The notes: generated by a model from the letters alone, not told the origin. Counted from the stretch's first letter, positions 40,334-50,770 are shown. The stretch is 64,000 nucleotides of DNA from Tritrichomonas musculus (GCA_039105265.1 JAPFFF010000012.1:248001-312000), one strand, 5' to 3'. Numbers and translations: made by a program.

Positions 40334-40867
40334 TTAAAATATTATTGAACTTGGATCTTCAAGCAAATCCTTAATAATTTCAAAATTTGGGTCAATCAAA
40401 TCAACAAAATCTTCATTGGTTTCTGGGCTTAAAATATTAAAATCACTTTCATCAGAAGAATGCTCTTGATCTGATGAAGGAGAAAATGGAGGGTTATTAC
40501 AATCACTTGGTGGTTGTAATGCATTTGTATTGACTATAGGCAATGGAAATTGAGGTCTTTCATTCGGCCGTGGAATAACTGGGCTGTTTATGGCAGTATT
40601 GGGCAATTCATTGGTTTCTGGACTTGAAAAATAAATATCATTTTCATCAGAAGAAAGTTCTTGATCTGATGAAGGAGGGTAGGGAGGGCTAAGGGCATCA
40701 CTTGGTGGTGATAATGCATTTGCATTGACTAAAGGCAATGGAAAATGAATTTTTTGAACACCTTGATTGTTTTTGCTAACATAATGTATTTCTTTGGTAT
40801 CTATAAAAACAAAACGGTGAATCCTCAAAAAATCATTCTTCTCCCTCTTTGACCTGAAATGTCTCAT
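40334..40867 (-). CDS. Pro/Ser-rich protein with internal duplication, unrecognised
   Basis: A 177-residue protein. A basic head (MRHFRSKREKNDFLRIHRF) is followed by two tandem copies of a ~46-residue unit: FPLPLVNANALSPPSD ... SSDQELSSDENDI ... SPETNE and FPLPIVNTNALQPPSD ... SSDQEHSSDESDF ... SPETNE, then an acidic tail. The two units differ by about a third of residues, so the duplication is not recent. No signal or membrane helix. A disordered regulatory protein is plausible. Same strand as the small gene at 39717, 257 bases apart. Confidence 0.55.
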   Translation of the reverse strand: MRHFRSKREKNDFLRIHRFVFIDTKEIHYVSKNNQGVQKIHFPLPLVNANALSPPSDALSPPYPPSSDQELSSDENDIYFSSPETNELPNTAINSPVIPRPNERPQFPLPIVNTNALQPPSDCNNPPFSPSSDQEHSSDESDFNILSPETNEDFVDLIDPNFEIIKDLLEDPSSIIF

Positions 40868-41801
40868 TGAAGGCCTTTAAAAAAATGAAGAGAAATTGTT
40901 TCTCTTTTTAAATTAAACTTAGTTTTTCATTCAATTTAAAATATTAATATCTTATTAAATAAACATTTATATAATAATTTTATGATTTTACAGATATTTA
41001 TTATAATTTAAAAATTATATTTATAATAAAATTTAATTTCATGCTGCTTTTTAATTGAGATATCTCATATAATAATCCTATCATTTTTACATTTGGCAGA
41101 GGATTTTTTCTCTCAAAAAGAGAGAAGATGAAGTGAGTTGATTTTTGTGAGAAAAAAAGAAATGCCAATCAATTGAAATTTCAAAGAAGATGCCATTTGT
41201 TATCAATTTTGAAATTTTAAAATTACATCTAATTATAAAGGAGATCTGAATCTAAAATTAAAAATATAATTATTAAAATATATAAAAAAAAAAAAGTACA
41301 GCTTCATTTTACAGGAATGAAAAAAAAATATACCTTTTAGCAAAAAAAAAAAAAAGTAACCATATTTTTGTCAGTTATATCTTTTTTTCAATAATAATTT
41401 TGATAACATATTTGTTCTTATTCAAAAAAATGAATTCAATTTTTGCTTTTTTGTCTAGATTTTTAATTATTTTTTAATTTTTATTCTATTTTGCTCAAAA
41501 AATTATTTAGCAATAAAATTAATAATTGAATTAATATTTGGCTTTTCAAATATGAAAATTGATTAACATTAAGAAGCACTATATTTAACAAATGCTTATA
41601 AATCCGATAAGCACAATGGCGCAACATAATAAAATTTACAAATTAAAATGTTGATCTTCGATAGTTATTTTTTATTTTTTCAATTCTTGTATTAAAACAA
41701 AATCAAATCCATAAAAAACAGCTTTATTATTTATCAAATAAATTTTTATATTATTCAATAACACAAATATATAGCTTTAATTTGAAGAAAATATATAATT
41801 T
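40868..41801. other. AT-rich intergenic region
   Basis: About 930 bases. A small hairpin TCTCTC-AAAAA-GAGAGA is at ~41114-41130. Several A runs of 10-13 occur around 41280-41360. No gene seen. Confidence 0.5.
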
Positions 41802-44800
41802 TCATTTCATTTTTGGCAATTGTTTTTTGGTGTCTGAAACCGCAATTGTTGGTCGTCCAAAGTTTCCTTTCCCTCTATAAAGTTGCTTATCGGGTCCGTA
41901 AATAAGTGTTCCTCTTGAACCAGTGTTTGGTGTTTGGGTTATTGTTGTTTGTGTTGGTTGCCCAAGAGTTTCTGCTACTTTTATATCTCTTATCATTCCA
42001 CTAATAGATGTTTTTGGCCTTCCGCAAAGGAGACAACGATAAGAAGTCGTCCCACCTGATGTTTCTTGGTCACTTGTTAAATTATGATATAATTCTTCAA
42101 TTATATCTTGTAATTCATCTTTTGTAACACGCTCAGGAAGGCTTTGCTTCATTGTTGTAACATTCGAATTTATTTCATTAATTACAGATCTTATTTTTTG
42201 GAAGAAATTTTGAACAAATTCTTTATCAACATATTTATCAATTTTTCTTTCGACCTCGTTCAAACGGCTTGTATTTTTGTCAATAAGTAACATCAATTGA
42301 GAACGAACTTCTATAATAAGATTTAAAATATGCTCATCAACATCTTCATTGGCGTTCATTATATTTAATTCATTGATCGATTGTTGGACAACGTTATTAA
42401 AGAAAGGTCGATGTTCCTGATTTGTGGTTCTCGCAGATAGGCTTTTATGATTATCATCAGAAACCTGTTGATCATTGGTTTCTTCTTCTTCTTTTGTATT
42501 TGATTCTTTATCTTTAGAAGTTGACTGATTCGATGGAATAATTGGAGGAAGTTTTTTGAGTTTAGGTGTTGTTGGCTGTGTACTTGGCTGTCTGTATGAT
42601 TGGCTCTGTACAATTAATGGTTGCTGATCTTTATAGTTTGATGGTGTAAATTGTTCGATGTTTTGTGGCTGAGGATCGATGATTGGAAGTTTTGGAACCT
42701 TATTTGGAGTATTTGATTTATTTGGAATTGAAAATGATTTAATTTCTAGCAACTTATTTTCATCATTAAAAATATTTTCTTTCTTTTTCTTCTTTTTACG
42801 GCTAGATTCTTCATCATTATTATTACTCTCTTGTGAAGGTGACGTAACGTTGTTGTTAGCTTGATTATTATTCTGAGGAAAACCATTTGCTGGAACTTGA
42901 ATAATTCTTTCTGTTACTGTCTGCGGCATCTTAGATTGTTCAACTCGTAATTGCATAATTTCTTTTCGGATTTCATATAGCTCGTTTTCAAACTCTCTTG
43001 TCTGCATATCAAATCTTCTTCGGACCGCTCGGATTGCATTGTCATCACCAATTTGCTGGTGAGTATTATTATTACTATCAAATTTAGTCTTTGATCCAGT
43101 CAGGTCGAAACTGCTTTCACTTTTTCCATCGAGTTGTGGAAGAAGAAGGGTACTTCTTTGATCTTTGATTTCAGATTTGACAAGTTGAACAGTAGATCTG
43201 ATCTCAACAAGACCTTCTCTGATATTTTTAATTTGTTCCTGGTGTGATGTTAAGAGTTCAGTCATTTGATCAAGCTTTTCTTTCAAAACAGGATCCATGC
43301 TTTCTTCCTCTTCTTCTTCAAATTCATCAGATTGAGCAGGTGCCTCATAAACGACACTACTGCCAACTGAAGAATCAGCAGGAGAAAAGAATTCTGTTGA
43401 ATTTCTTGAAATTGGCCTTCCTTCTTCCTCTTCTTCGTTATTATCTTCTTCTTCAACATTTTCTTTGTTTTTGTCTTTTTCAGATTCTTCTTGATTTTGA
43501 ACTTCTTTTTCTGGCTCTTTGTTTGTGTTGTCTTCAGCTGTTTCGTTTGCATTTTCAGCAGGTTGAATTGGTTTTTGTTCGTTCTCGCCTTCATCATTTG
43601 CTTTGTCTTTTTGTTTCGGACTGCTATGACTGCTTCCTCTACGACTTGAGTGATGAGAAGGAGAATGATGAGATGATGAGTGTCGTGAACTACTTCGATG
43701 ATGTTTCTTTTTAATTTCTTCTTCGTTTGGAATAATATCTTGCGTTTCGTCATCTTCAATATCGTTGTTATTTTCGTTATCATCTTCATTATCATTATCA
43801 TCTTTAACTTCATCTTGATTTTCATTTTCTTGACTCATCTCATTATCTTTTGGTTTTTCATTGTTTGACTCTGTACTTTGTTCGATCTCTTTTTCGTTTT
43901 CTTCTTTTTTCTGATCATCTTGTGATGTAGATGAAGAAGTCTTGGTTAATTCTTTCTTTTCGTTCTTTTTGTCATTGTTTATTTTTTGCGAGCTTTTTGA
44001 TTCACTAATAGAAGAATTTGGAGGAACTTCTATGCTGGAGCTTGGTTCAATTTTAGTTTTGTTGGAAAGTGCTGGAGCCGGTGCTTCTTTGCTTGGAGGA
44101 GGAGGAGGTTTTTTAGTTCTTTTTGGATTCTTCGATTTTGCAGCTTCACCTTTACTTTGTTTTGATTTTGCTGATGGTTTGTCTTTACTTGATTTAGCCT
44201 TGTAGACTTTTAATGGCTCGAAATTAAGAGGCGTGAAGTGGACCGGCGTTAATGTTATCTGGCGCTGATTTGAGTTTGAATTTTGTATGAGTTGTGCTTG
44301 GCGCTCGAGAAGTTCTTGTATTACTTTTTGATCTTTCTTTTCGTCATCAGATAAGTTTGCAAAGTTATTTAAAGTTACTAATTGATTGACCTTAATGTTA
44401 AGTTCATCAATTGACCTTTGATGATCGGCGCTTGTATCTTTCAAAGCTTGAATATCATTTTGTGAGTAAAAATCTTCTTTTTCTTGCGATGGAGTAGTTG
44501 ATAATGAAGGTACTTCTATTTTTGTTTGTCCCATTTCAGCAATTTGTGAAACAATCCTCTCAATTATTTCTTGATGAGATTTAATATCTCTTTTAACGTT
44601 CACCAAATCTTGTTCTTCATTTCCAATTCGTGCATATTCAAATGCAAGTGTTGATCTAAGAGCAAGATCATTATTTGAACTTTGCTTTTCATCTGTAAAA
44701 AATTCATCTGTAAAATCTTCTTTAATAACTTTTTTCAATGATGGAGGAGAATCTACCAAAACTGAAACAACAAGTTGATTTGGTAAATTTTTCACTTCAG

Positions 44801-46523
44801 TATAAGTATCATACCTAAGCTTTGATGATTCATCATTATCAGTTTCAACTTCAGCTTGTTTTAAATTGGATGAAGATTTATCGTCAGTTTCAACTTTTTC
44901 TGTTGCTGTTTCATTTTCATTCGAATTGGCCAATTGATTTGATTGAGCTAAAAATTTTTCTTCTTCATCTTTCTTAATTTTTTCAGCTTCCTTTTCTCTT
45001 TCTTCTTTCGATCTGCTTGTAGCGAGAGCTGCAGCTTCTTGAGCTTCTTTAGTAATTCTTTCTAATTCTTCTTGCTTTTTTAATCTCTCTGCTTCGGCTT
45101 CTTTCTGCATTTGCTCAAGTAATGCCTTTTCTGCTGGTTCCTCGTTAGCGAAACTATCAGCTATTTTTATCTGGTCATCGTCATTGATTAATGATTGATT
45201 TTGTGATCCAGTTTCTTGAGGAAGTCCTTTTAGATCAACATTTGCCATTAAAGTTTTAATACTGCTAATCTCAGCTTTTACCTTCTTTAATTGTTCATTA
45301 AAAGCATTTTCCATTTTTGCAAATTGTTGCATTATCTGATGTCGCATCGCTGTGAGTGGCTTCTCTATGTCAACAATTTGTGGACCTTGAGTTTTTGATA
45401 TTTGTTCATTTATCATTTTCATTACATCAACAACGGAATTGGCTTGTGAATCTTTTATAATGTCAACATCGCCTTTTAAAAGTAAAACATCTGCTTTAAG
45501 TTTCATTAACTCTGGTCGAAACATAGTGTTTTCAGTAGAATTTTGCTGAACAACTGGAATTAAAGGATTTAGCTTTTCTTCATTTTGAGTAATTTGAACG
45601 TTTAATTTATCTAATTGAATTTTGATATCTTGTAATCTAATCTCCATTACTTTTTTGAAATTAATTGATGTTACTTTGCCAATTTGTTTGGTCGTAACAA
45701 GAGATGGTGTGGAAATAGATTCATTCGCTTCTTTTGTGTTAATTGTGCCTGAATTATTTAATTGACCAGCGTTTAAATCAAGATTAGCGTTGTTCGTCGT
45801 TGTTGATTCTGAATTGTCTGTTTCATTTGTTGTTTGTGGTGGAGTAGAAGGAATATCGCCTTTTTCTGAACTTGGTGTTACAGGTCTTGCTGATGATTTA
45901 GAAGACTGGGCTTGTGCTTGGTTTTCATCTCCTTCTTCAATGTTTTTGTTTTCTTTTTCTGCTAGATCTTCCTCTTCTTCTTCACCATCTAATCCAGATG
46001 ACATAGGTTTTGATATAGCAGTCATTAAAGATTCAAATCTTTCTTTTAAATTTTCGATTTCACTTTTCAATGATTTATAAAAGCTGTCATCTAAACTCGA
46101 TCCTTCTCCATTATTTGCAGGGGCAGGCGCAGCAGCAATTGGTTTCGTAAGTTCATTAATAACATTTGTCAAATTTTGATCTACTTTCGAATTTAATTCT
46201 TTGATTTGAAAAGAAAAATATTGTCGAAGTTCTCGGATTTCAGTTGATAAATCATCTGAATTTTGATCCATTTGAGTATTTAATTTTTGGATTTTTTTTG
46301 TGAGTAATTGCATATCGGACATTTTCATATATCGTGATTCAGCTTCTTCAAATAAAGACATAGTTTTCTGAAAATCGTCTAATTGATATGCAATATCTAA
46401 AAAAGCTTCTCGCGTTGATTGATAACTGAGATTCATCGAAAGTAAATCTGGATTTTTAAGTAATTGTGCCAAATGTGTTGTAACAGGAGGTTTTTTCGTA
46501 GTTTGTTCTTTACCTCCCTTCAT
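41802..46523 (-). CDS. Large coiled-coil/low-complexity protein with DUF4795-like end
   Basis: A 1573-residue intact protein. It alternates coiled coil (~50-130, 290-430, 470-520, 640-760, 1100-1160, 1225-1260, 1400-1490) with disordered charged stretches (Glu/Lys/Asn-rich ~840-1080, His/Ser-rich SSRHSSSHHSPSHHSS near 960). The end, after coiled coil, is YRCLLCGRPKTS, then LIYGPDKQLYRGKGNFGRP. A CxxCxRP turn followed by a G-x-D-x-x-x-Y-R-G phrase recalls the C terminus of DUF4795/QRICH2-type sperm-flagellum proteins. That similarity is from memory and modest. A structural role in the flagella or axostyle is a guess consistent with DNAAF1 nearby. A GAAAAAGTT word lies ~42 nt upstream. Confidence 0.82.
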   Translation of the reverse strand: MKGGKEQTTKKPPVTTHLAQLLKNPDLLSMNLSYQSTREAFLDIAYQLDDFQKTMSLFEEAESRYMKMSDMQLLTKKIQKLNTQMDQNSDDLSTEIRELRQYFSFQIKELNSKVDQNLTNVINELTKPIAAAPAPANNGEGSSLDDSFYKSLKSEIENLKERFESLMTAISKPMSSGLDGEEEEEDLAEKENKNIEEGDENQAQAQSSKSSARPVTPSSEKGDIPSTPPQTTNETDNSESTTTNNANLDLNAGQLNNSGTINTKEANESISTPSLVTTKQIGKVTSINFKKVMEIRLQDIKIQLDKLNVQITQNEEKLNPLIPVVQQNSTENTMFRPELMKLKADVLLLKGDVDIIKDSQANSVVDVMKMINEQISKTQGPQIVDIEKPLTAMRHQIMQQFAKMENAFNEQLKKVKAEISSIKTLMANVDLKGLPQETGSQNQSLINDDDQIKIADSFANEEPAEKALLEQMQKEAEAERLKKQEELERITKEAQEAAALATSRSKEEREKEAEKIKKDEEEKFLAQSNQLANSNENETATEKVETDDKSSSNLKQAEVETDNDESSKLRYDTYTEVKNLPNQLVVSVLVDSPPSLKKVIKEDFTDEFFTDEKQSSNNDLALRSTLAFEYARIGNEEQDLVNVKRDIKSHQEIIERIVSQIAEMGQTKIEVPSLSTTPSQEKEDFYSQNDIQALKDTSADHQRSIDELNIKVNQLVTLNNFANLSDDEKKDQKVIQELLERQAQLIQNSNSNQRQITLTPVHFTPLNFEPLKVYKAKSSKDKPSAKSKQSKGEAAKSKNPKRTKKPPPPPSKEAPAPALSNKTKIEPSSSIEVPPNSSISESKSSQKINNDKKNEKKELTKTSSSTSQDDQKKEENEKEIEQSTESNNEKPKDNEMSQENENQDEVKDDNDNEDDNENNNDIEDDETQDIIPNEEEIKKKHHRSSSRHSSSHHSPSHHSSRRGSSHSSPKQKDKANDEGENEQKPIQPAENANETAEDNTNKEPEKEVQNQEESEKDKNKENVEEEDNNEEEEEGRPISRNSTEFFSPADSSVGSSVVYEAPAQSDEFEEEEEESMDPVLKEKLDQMTELLTSHQEQIKNIREGLVEIRSTVQLVKSEIKDQRSTLLLPQLDGKSESSFDLTGSKTKFDSNNNTHQQIGDDNAIRAVRRRFDMQTREFENELYEIRKEIMQLRVEQSKMPQTVTERIIQVPANGFPQNNNQANNNVTSPSQESNNNDEESSRKKKKKKENIFNDENKLLEIKSFSIPNKSNTPNKVPKLPIIDPQPQNIEQFTPSNYKDQQPLIVQSQSYRQPSTQPTTPKLKKLPPIIPSNQSTSKDKESNTKEEEETNDQQVSDDNHKSLSARTTNQEHRPFFNNVVQQSINELNIMNANEDVDEHILNLIIEVRSQLMLLIDKNTSRLNEVERKIDKYVDKEFVQNFFQKIRSVINEINSNVTTMKQSLPERVTKDELQDIIEELYHNLTSDQETSGGTTSYRCLLCGRPKTSISGMIRDIKVAETLGQPTQTTITQTPNTGSRGTLIYGPDKQLYRGKGNFGRPTIAVSDTKKQLPKMK

Positions 46524-46564
46524 TTAAAATATTAAAAATACGTTAAATTATTCTCTCAATTTTA

Positions 46565-46573
46565 AACTTTTTC
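46565..46573 (-). promoter_or_regulatory. GAAAAAGTT word upstream of the large coiled-coil gene
   Basis: Reverse-orientation copy of the recurring word, 41 nt before the ATG at 46523. Confidence 0.3.
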
Positions 46574-46744
46574 TGAAAATAACGATTATTTAAAATTTTG
46601 AAATTTGTCTATTTTAAGCATTTTCATTTAAATAATAGAAATAAAACAGGATCATACTTTTCCATCGATGAAAAGGTAAAGCATCTAAATGATAAATCTT
46701 TTTTAAAGAAATTATATAAATAAATATTTAATAATAAAATATTT

Positions 46745-47635
46745 TTACATCTGAGAGAAAGGAGGATGTTCATCTTTCCAATCATCCCATCTTGCAGCTT
46801 CCTGTCTAGCTTGTTCTGCTTCTTCATCATCTGAAGCATCGAGTTTTGGCTTAGGCTTTTCTGGTTGAGCCCAAGTTTCATCATCTGGAGGAAGAGGTTG
46901 TGGCATAATTGATTCTATTGGTGCAAAAACTTGTTTTCGCATTTCTTCACGATCGATCTTTTTGAACCACATTTTTGGTGGCGGTGTCTTTGGTTCTTCA
47001 GGCTTAATACCTTTTGCGCGCATTTCAGCCAATGGAAGTTCATCAGTTGCACTTCGAACAAGACTTCTGGCTTCTAATGCAGATAATTTCAGTAAAGAGA
47101 GAATGAGTTCTCTTTCTGTTTCTTCGTCTATTGAATCACCAATATATCCTCTTTGAAGATCATCACGTTGTGGGTGTCTATTAAGAGCTCTAACTCTTTC
47201 TTCGAGTTCTTTCTTTTCCTTGTATTCACCTAACATATAAGTTCTTCTATCATTTGGATTTGTTGGAATAGGTTTCTCTTCATTAATAATATGATAATGA
47301 GTCATTTGATCTGAAAATGCTCTTAAATATGATATTGCTGTTTCAATATGAAGTGGTCTTTGTTGTGCATCATTATTCATAAGATGAAGCCTTCCGATAT
47401 AGTATGGGATTAAGAAAAATCGAATTTTATTCGTGGAATATTCATCAAGATCTTCATTGTTGCTGAAAAATTGTCCTTTACGGAAGAATTCCCATAAATT
47501 TTCAAATTTTGAAATCAAAGGGCGTGATTCTTCTTGAATTCGTTTTGATGAACCTGGAAGTTCTTCAAGTTCTAAATATTGGTTTTCGAGTTCTCGAAAT
47601 TGGCCAATTGGTAATACTCCTGAATCAAAAATCAT
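46745..47635 (-). CDS. TAP42: TAP42/IGBP1 (alpha4) family PP2A regulator
   Basis: A 296-residue protein, helical over residues ~10-215 with the TAP42 landmarks: a TPR-like bundle holding YYIGRLHLMNN, the helix IDEETERELILSLLKLSALE, and the C-terminal phrase ARWDDWKDEHPPFSQM. The last corresponds to the family's D-x-W-K-D-x-H-P-R-G-x-G-N end but stops early, so the final GxGNxxxxG is missing. TAP42/alpha4 binds free catalytic subunits of PP2A-type phosphatases and, in yeast, works downstream of TOR. A PP2A-scaffold-like gene is also in this window (11432-12991). Confidence 0.85.
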   Translation of the reverse strand: MIFDSGVLPIGQFRELENQYLELEELPGSSKRIQEESRPLISKFENLWEFFRKGQFFSNNEDLDEYSTNKIRFFLIPYYIGRLHLMNNDAQQRPLHIETAISYLRAFSDQMTHYHIINEEKPIPTNPNDRRTYMLGEYKEKKELEERVRALNRHPQRDDLQRGYIGDSIDEETERELILSLLKLSALEARSLVRSATDELPLAEMRAKGIKPEEPKTPPPKMWFKKIDREEMRKQVFAPIESIMPQPLPPDDETWAQPEKPKPKLDASDDEEAEQARQEAARWDDWKDEHPPFSQM

Positions 47636-47819
47636 TATAAATTTTTTTTTATAAGTAGTCAGATGAAATGAATTTTATTAAAATTTTAAAATTGAGAATA
47701 AACTCTAAAGAAGATTCTATGAGTTCATTCAAATATTTGAAATAAACATTGATTCAAATTTATTTAGAACTTTTTAATTATAACTAACCAAACAATAATT
47801 CAAAAAATTGAAACAAGAT

Positions 47820-48119
47820 CTAAGTTTGAAGAGTTTCTTCTTCGTTGATATAAGTACGAATAGGTATAGAAATTGGTAGAATATTTACCTGTTCAGGAGA
47901 TTTAATTTCCTTTTTTGATTGTGTATCTGGATTTTCAGGAATATTTTTAGTCCAGCACTCTATATCATGCGCTAGCTCTTTAATTTGATATAATCTTTGA
48001 CGAACAACTTCGCCTTCTTTCAAGATATCATCATATTGTTGATGAAGACTAAATAAATATTTGGTGCTTTGAGGTTCATCATCTTCTTCTGCATCAGATG
48101 AGTTATCTTTTGAATTCAT
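47820..48119 (-). CDS. Small acidic coiled-coil protein, unrecognised
   Basis: A 99-residue protein with an acidic head (SSDAEEDDEP), one amphipathic helix of ~35 residues (LFSLHQQYDDILKEGEVVRQ onward) and a Pro/Ile-rich tail. Divergent from the ADF-H gene with 117 bases between starts. Function unknown; size and helix would suit a small complex subunit. Confidence 0.6.
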   Translation of the reverse strand: MNSKDNSSDAEEDDEPQSTKYLFSLHQQYDDILKEGEVVRQRLYQIKELAHDIECWTKNIPENPDTQSKKEIKSPEQVNILPISIPIRTYINEEETLQT

Positions 48120-48140
48120 ATTAAAATGTTTAAATTTTGA

Positions 48141-48149
48141 AACTTTTTC
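48141..48149. promoter_or_regulatory. AACTTTTTC word in a divergent promoter
   Basis: In sense for the ADF-H gene (87 nt from its ATG), antisense for the small gene on the left (21 nt from its ATG). A run of 23 T at 48172-48194 lies between the word and the ADF-H start. Confidence 0.35.
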
Positions 48150-48236
48150 TGAGTTTTTAACTCCTTTGGAATTTTTTTTTTTTTTTTTTTTTTTGAAATA
48201 TAACGATTTTTTTATTTATTTATAATTTTGTAAGAA

Positions 48237-48683
48237 ATGGCAGCAGTTTTAAATTGGAAAAGTTTTGGAAATGTATATAACGACATCCTTGTTGAACAGC
48301 GTTCGATCGATTGGTTTTTACTTGGATATGAAGAAGGTTCAAAAAATCATATTCGATTATTAAAAAAAGGTGATGGAGGTCTTAATGCAATGAAAACGAA
48401 TCTTAACGATAGTATGGTTGCTTTTGGATATTTGAAAGTTTATCCTACAAATAATGAAAAGAAAGATCAAGAAACGCCAATTCAGCCTGATTTTGTCCAC
48501 ATTACATTTATTGGGAAGAGGGTAAAAGCGCAAGAAAGAGCAAGAGCGGTAGTTCATCGATTAGATATTCAACAAGCCTTTCCAAGATATATAATCGAGT
48601 TTGATGCAAGTACAGTTGATGAATTAGATATGGATGTAATACGTGAAAAGATCGATGAAATGAAAGGACTTCTTGCTGAATAA
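48237..48683 (+). CDS. ADF-H domain protein, coactosin-like
   Basis: A 148-residue single-domain protein. The core follows coactosin: SIDWFLLGYEEGSKNHIRLL (strand pair), SMVAFGYLKVY where coactosin has VRLFAFVRF, then FVHITFIGKRVKAQERARAV corresponding to FALITWIGENVSGLQRAK, and a final helix (DELDMDVIREKIDEMKGLL). Coactosins bind filamentous actin and slow capping. No signal or additional domain; normal family length. Likely role is actin regulation in the cytosol, important in amoeboid, adherent trichomonads. Confidence 0.85.
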   Translation: MAAVLNWKSFGNVYNDILVEQRSIDWFLLGYEEGSKNHIRLLKKGDGGLNAMKTNLNDSMVAFGYLKVYPTNNEKKDQETPIQPDFVHITFIGKRVKAQERARAVVHRLDIQQAFPRYIIEFDASTVDELDMDVIREKIDEMKGLLAE

Positions 48684-49051
48684 ATAAAAATGGAAAATGT
48701 TTTTTATTATAACAAAATTATAAATTTGATTAATAATCATTTTGATCTATATTATTATCTATAAGTATAATCATCAACAGAAGCAATAGAATTCTTTTCG
48801 AAATTTTATTTCTTATCAATTTAAATAAATTTCTTGAATCTACATAAAAGAAATTTGAATCTACAATATAAATATGAAATGCAGTTAATTATAAAATCAA
48901 AGATCTTTAATTTAAAAAAAAAAAAAAAAAAAAAAAGTTGATCAAATATTATAAAATTCATTACCAACATTAATAATAAAAAGTATTTTTTTTTTTTTCA
49001 TTCATAAAAAACATTTTTTATAAATAAAAACCTTTTTTTTGTGTGTGTGTA
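48684..49051. other. Intergenic with A and T runs
   Basis: About 370 bases between convergent genes, with 23 A at 48914-48936 and a GT repeat (GTGTGTGTGT) near 49040. No gene. Confidence 0.5.
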
Positions 49052-50416
49052 TTAAATAAAGTCAGCGTAACGCATGTTCCTAATAAAATCGTTGACTTTC
49101 GGAAAGTCTCGATTCTCCAAAATCGGGTTCAACAAACCCAAGAGAGAATTTTGTCTAATGTTAGCGTTAACTACCAATAAAGCACGATAAATCAAATCAT
49201 CCATGTGTTTTTCTCTCACTAACGAGCAATTTCTGCAAATTCTATCAGCGACCTTATATTTCTGATCCATTGACAGCACGTCCAACAAATTGTAACAAAC
49301 TTTCCATCTCCAATTATGAGCTATAAAAGCGTCAATTTGAGGGAACAAAAAATTAAACAACAAATCACGAACATTTTTAAGATCACGAATATTTTTAGGG
49401 TCACGAATTAATAAAGAATTAACAAGCTCAGAAAGATCTTTATCATTCAATAAAGTATTCAAATTATTATTAATTTCATAAATAAAATTATTCACTACGT
49501 TTTCAGGGCAGTTTTCGATAATGGCAGCACCAATAACGGAAGCTGGTGGATTGCTTAGATAAACATTAAGATTAATCATTTTTAAATAACAATTTGGATT
49601 GTTGCAAAGAACACGAACAAAAACAGATAGAAGATTTATATATTCAGGATCATTGTTCGGATATTGTAAAAATAAATCAAAACACCATTGGGCTATATTG
49701 TTTAGAATTTCTGGCGTAATATCCTCGCAAACTCTTGAAAACAATTTATAACCTTCTGATGTTTTGAGTATATTTTCATAATTATTGACAATGGCATCAA
49801 CTAATGGTTGTGATTTGTATGTCATCTTGCTTTGGATGTTGAGTAGAAAGGTGACACCTGCTTTATATTCTATAAATGATTTCATGTTGCTAATGATTTC
49901 TGTAATAAGCCAGTCATCTATGCTTTGGCCGCTGTAGAGACGAACTATGGCACGTCGGGGAGCTGCATATGGAATGTACTCGTGAAGTCGACCACGAAAA
50001 TCAATAAGTTGCGAATTCATGTAATCTTGATCATTAGGTATTTGATTCTGTTGCTGTTGTGATTGAGCAAGATCGCCAGGTGGCATATTATGATATTGTT
50101 GACGACTGTATGATTGGTCATACGAATATTGCTGTGGTGGAGGATGCTGCTGGGGAACTTGATTATACATATTAGGATCGTATTGATATTGTTGTTGTTG
50201 TTGCTGATATGAGTTATAACCTTGACCATATGATTGATATCGTTGGGAATACGAATCATAACTATTTTGCTGATAAGGTTCATAAGAATTATTATAGTGC
50301 TGCCCGTAATTTGATGATTGAGATCGATATGGAGCATTTGGATATCTTCTGTCTTGAGGTTGATTTCTTTGATAATAATCTCGACGATCGCCAAAGCGAT
50401 GATAATTGTTATTCAT
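49052..50416 (-). CDS. Q/Y/N-rich protein with helical-repeat C terminus
   Basis: A 454-residue protein. Residues 1-~135 are prion-like: Tyr, Gln, Asn, Ser and Pro make up most of it, with a short poly-Gln tract (~70) and RGG-poor, QYQYDP-like phrases. Residues ~145-454 are helical, built from units such as IDDWLITEIISNMKSFIEYK, EYINLLSVFVRVLCNNP and KVADRICRNCSL. The units recall alpha-solenoid RNA-binding proteins (Pumilio- or MIF4G-like), but I cannot assign a family. Such a layout (disordered Q/Y head plus solenoid) is frequent in RNA-granule proteins; that is inference. Confidence 0.75.
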   Translation of the reverse strand: MNNNYHRFGDRRDYYQRNQPQDRRYPNAPYRSQSSNYGQHYNNSYEPYQQNSYDSYSQRYQSYGQGYNSYQQQQQQYQYDPNMYNQVPQQHPPPQQYSYDQSYSRQQYHNMPPGDLAQSQQQQNQIPNDQDYMNSQLIDFRGRLHEYIPYAAPRRAIVRLYSGQSIDDWLITEIISNMKSFIEYKAGVTFLLNIQSKMTYKSQPLVDAIVNNYENILKTSEGYKLFSRVCEDITPEILNNIAQWCFDLFLQYPNNDPEYINLLSVFVRVLCNNPNCYLKMINLNVYLSNPPASVIGAAIIENCPENVVNNFIYEINNNLNTLLNDKDLSELVNSLLIRDPKNIRDLKNVRDLLFNFLFPQIDAFIAHNWRWKVCYNLLDVLSMDQKYKVADRICRNCSLVREKHMDDLIYRALLVVNANIRQNSLLGLLNPILENRDFPKVNDFIRNMRYADFI

Positions 50417-50770
50417 AATTCAATTTTAAAAAAAAAAAAAAAAAAAGAGCAATTAGCTATTCAGAAATGGTTATATTTTTGAAAAAAACGTTAATGAGGT
50501 AAAGTTTTTAAATTCAATTTACAAAAGATTGTTTTAAAGCAAGCTCAATAAATACTATCCATCTACATTCATATCTTTTTCAAACGCCAGGGTAAGTTAA
50601 AAATTCATTTATTGTTTCTAGATGTTAGCATATTTTAATTTGAAATTCATTGGATAAGTAACATCTACAAAAAAAAAAAATAGGATTTTAATCATTTAAG
50701 AAAAAAAAGTCTTTTAACAAATCTTAAACATGAAAAGTGATAAACTTTTTTAAAAAACAAAACAAATTAG
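50417..50770. other. Intergenic, A-rich
   Basis: About 350 bases, with 19 A at 50428-50446 immediately upstream of the Q/Y-rich gene. Nothing else recognised. Confidence 0.5.

Noticed and set aside
40295-40335. Transcription terminator-like A run after the Pro/Ser-rich gene
   Set aside because: Long A/T runs are scattered throughout the window without regard to gene ends.
46962-47156. Plus-strand ORF opposite TAP42, and similar frames opposite the large coiled-coil and ankyrin genes
   Set aside because: Antisense shadows of strongly supported genes with no protein features of their own.
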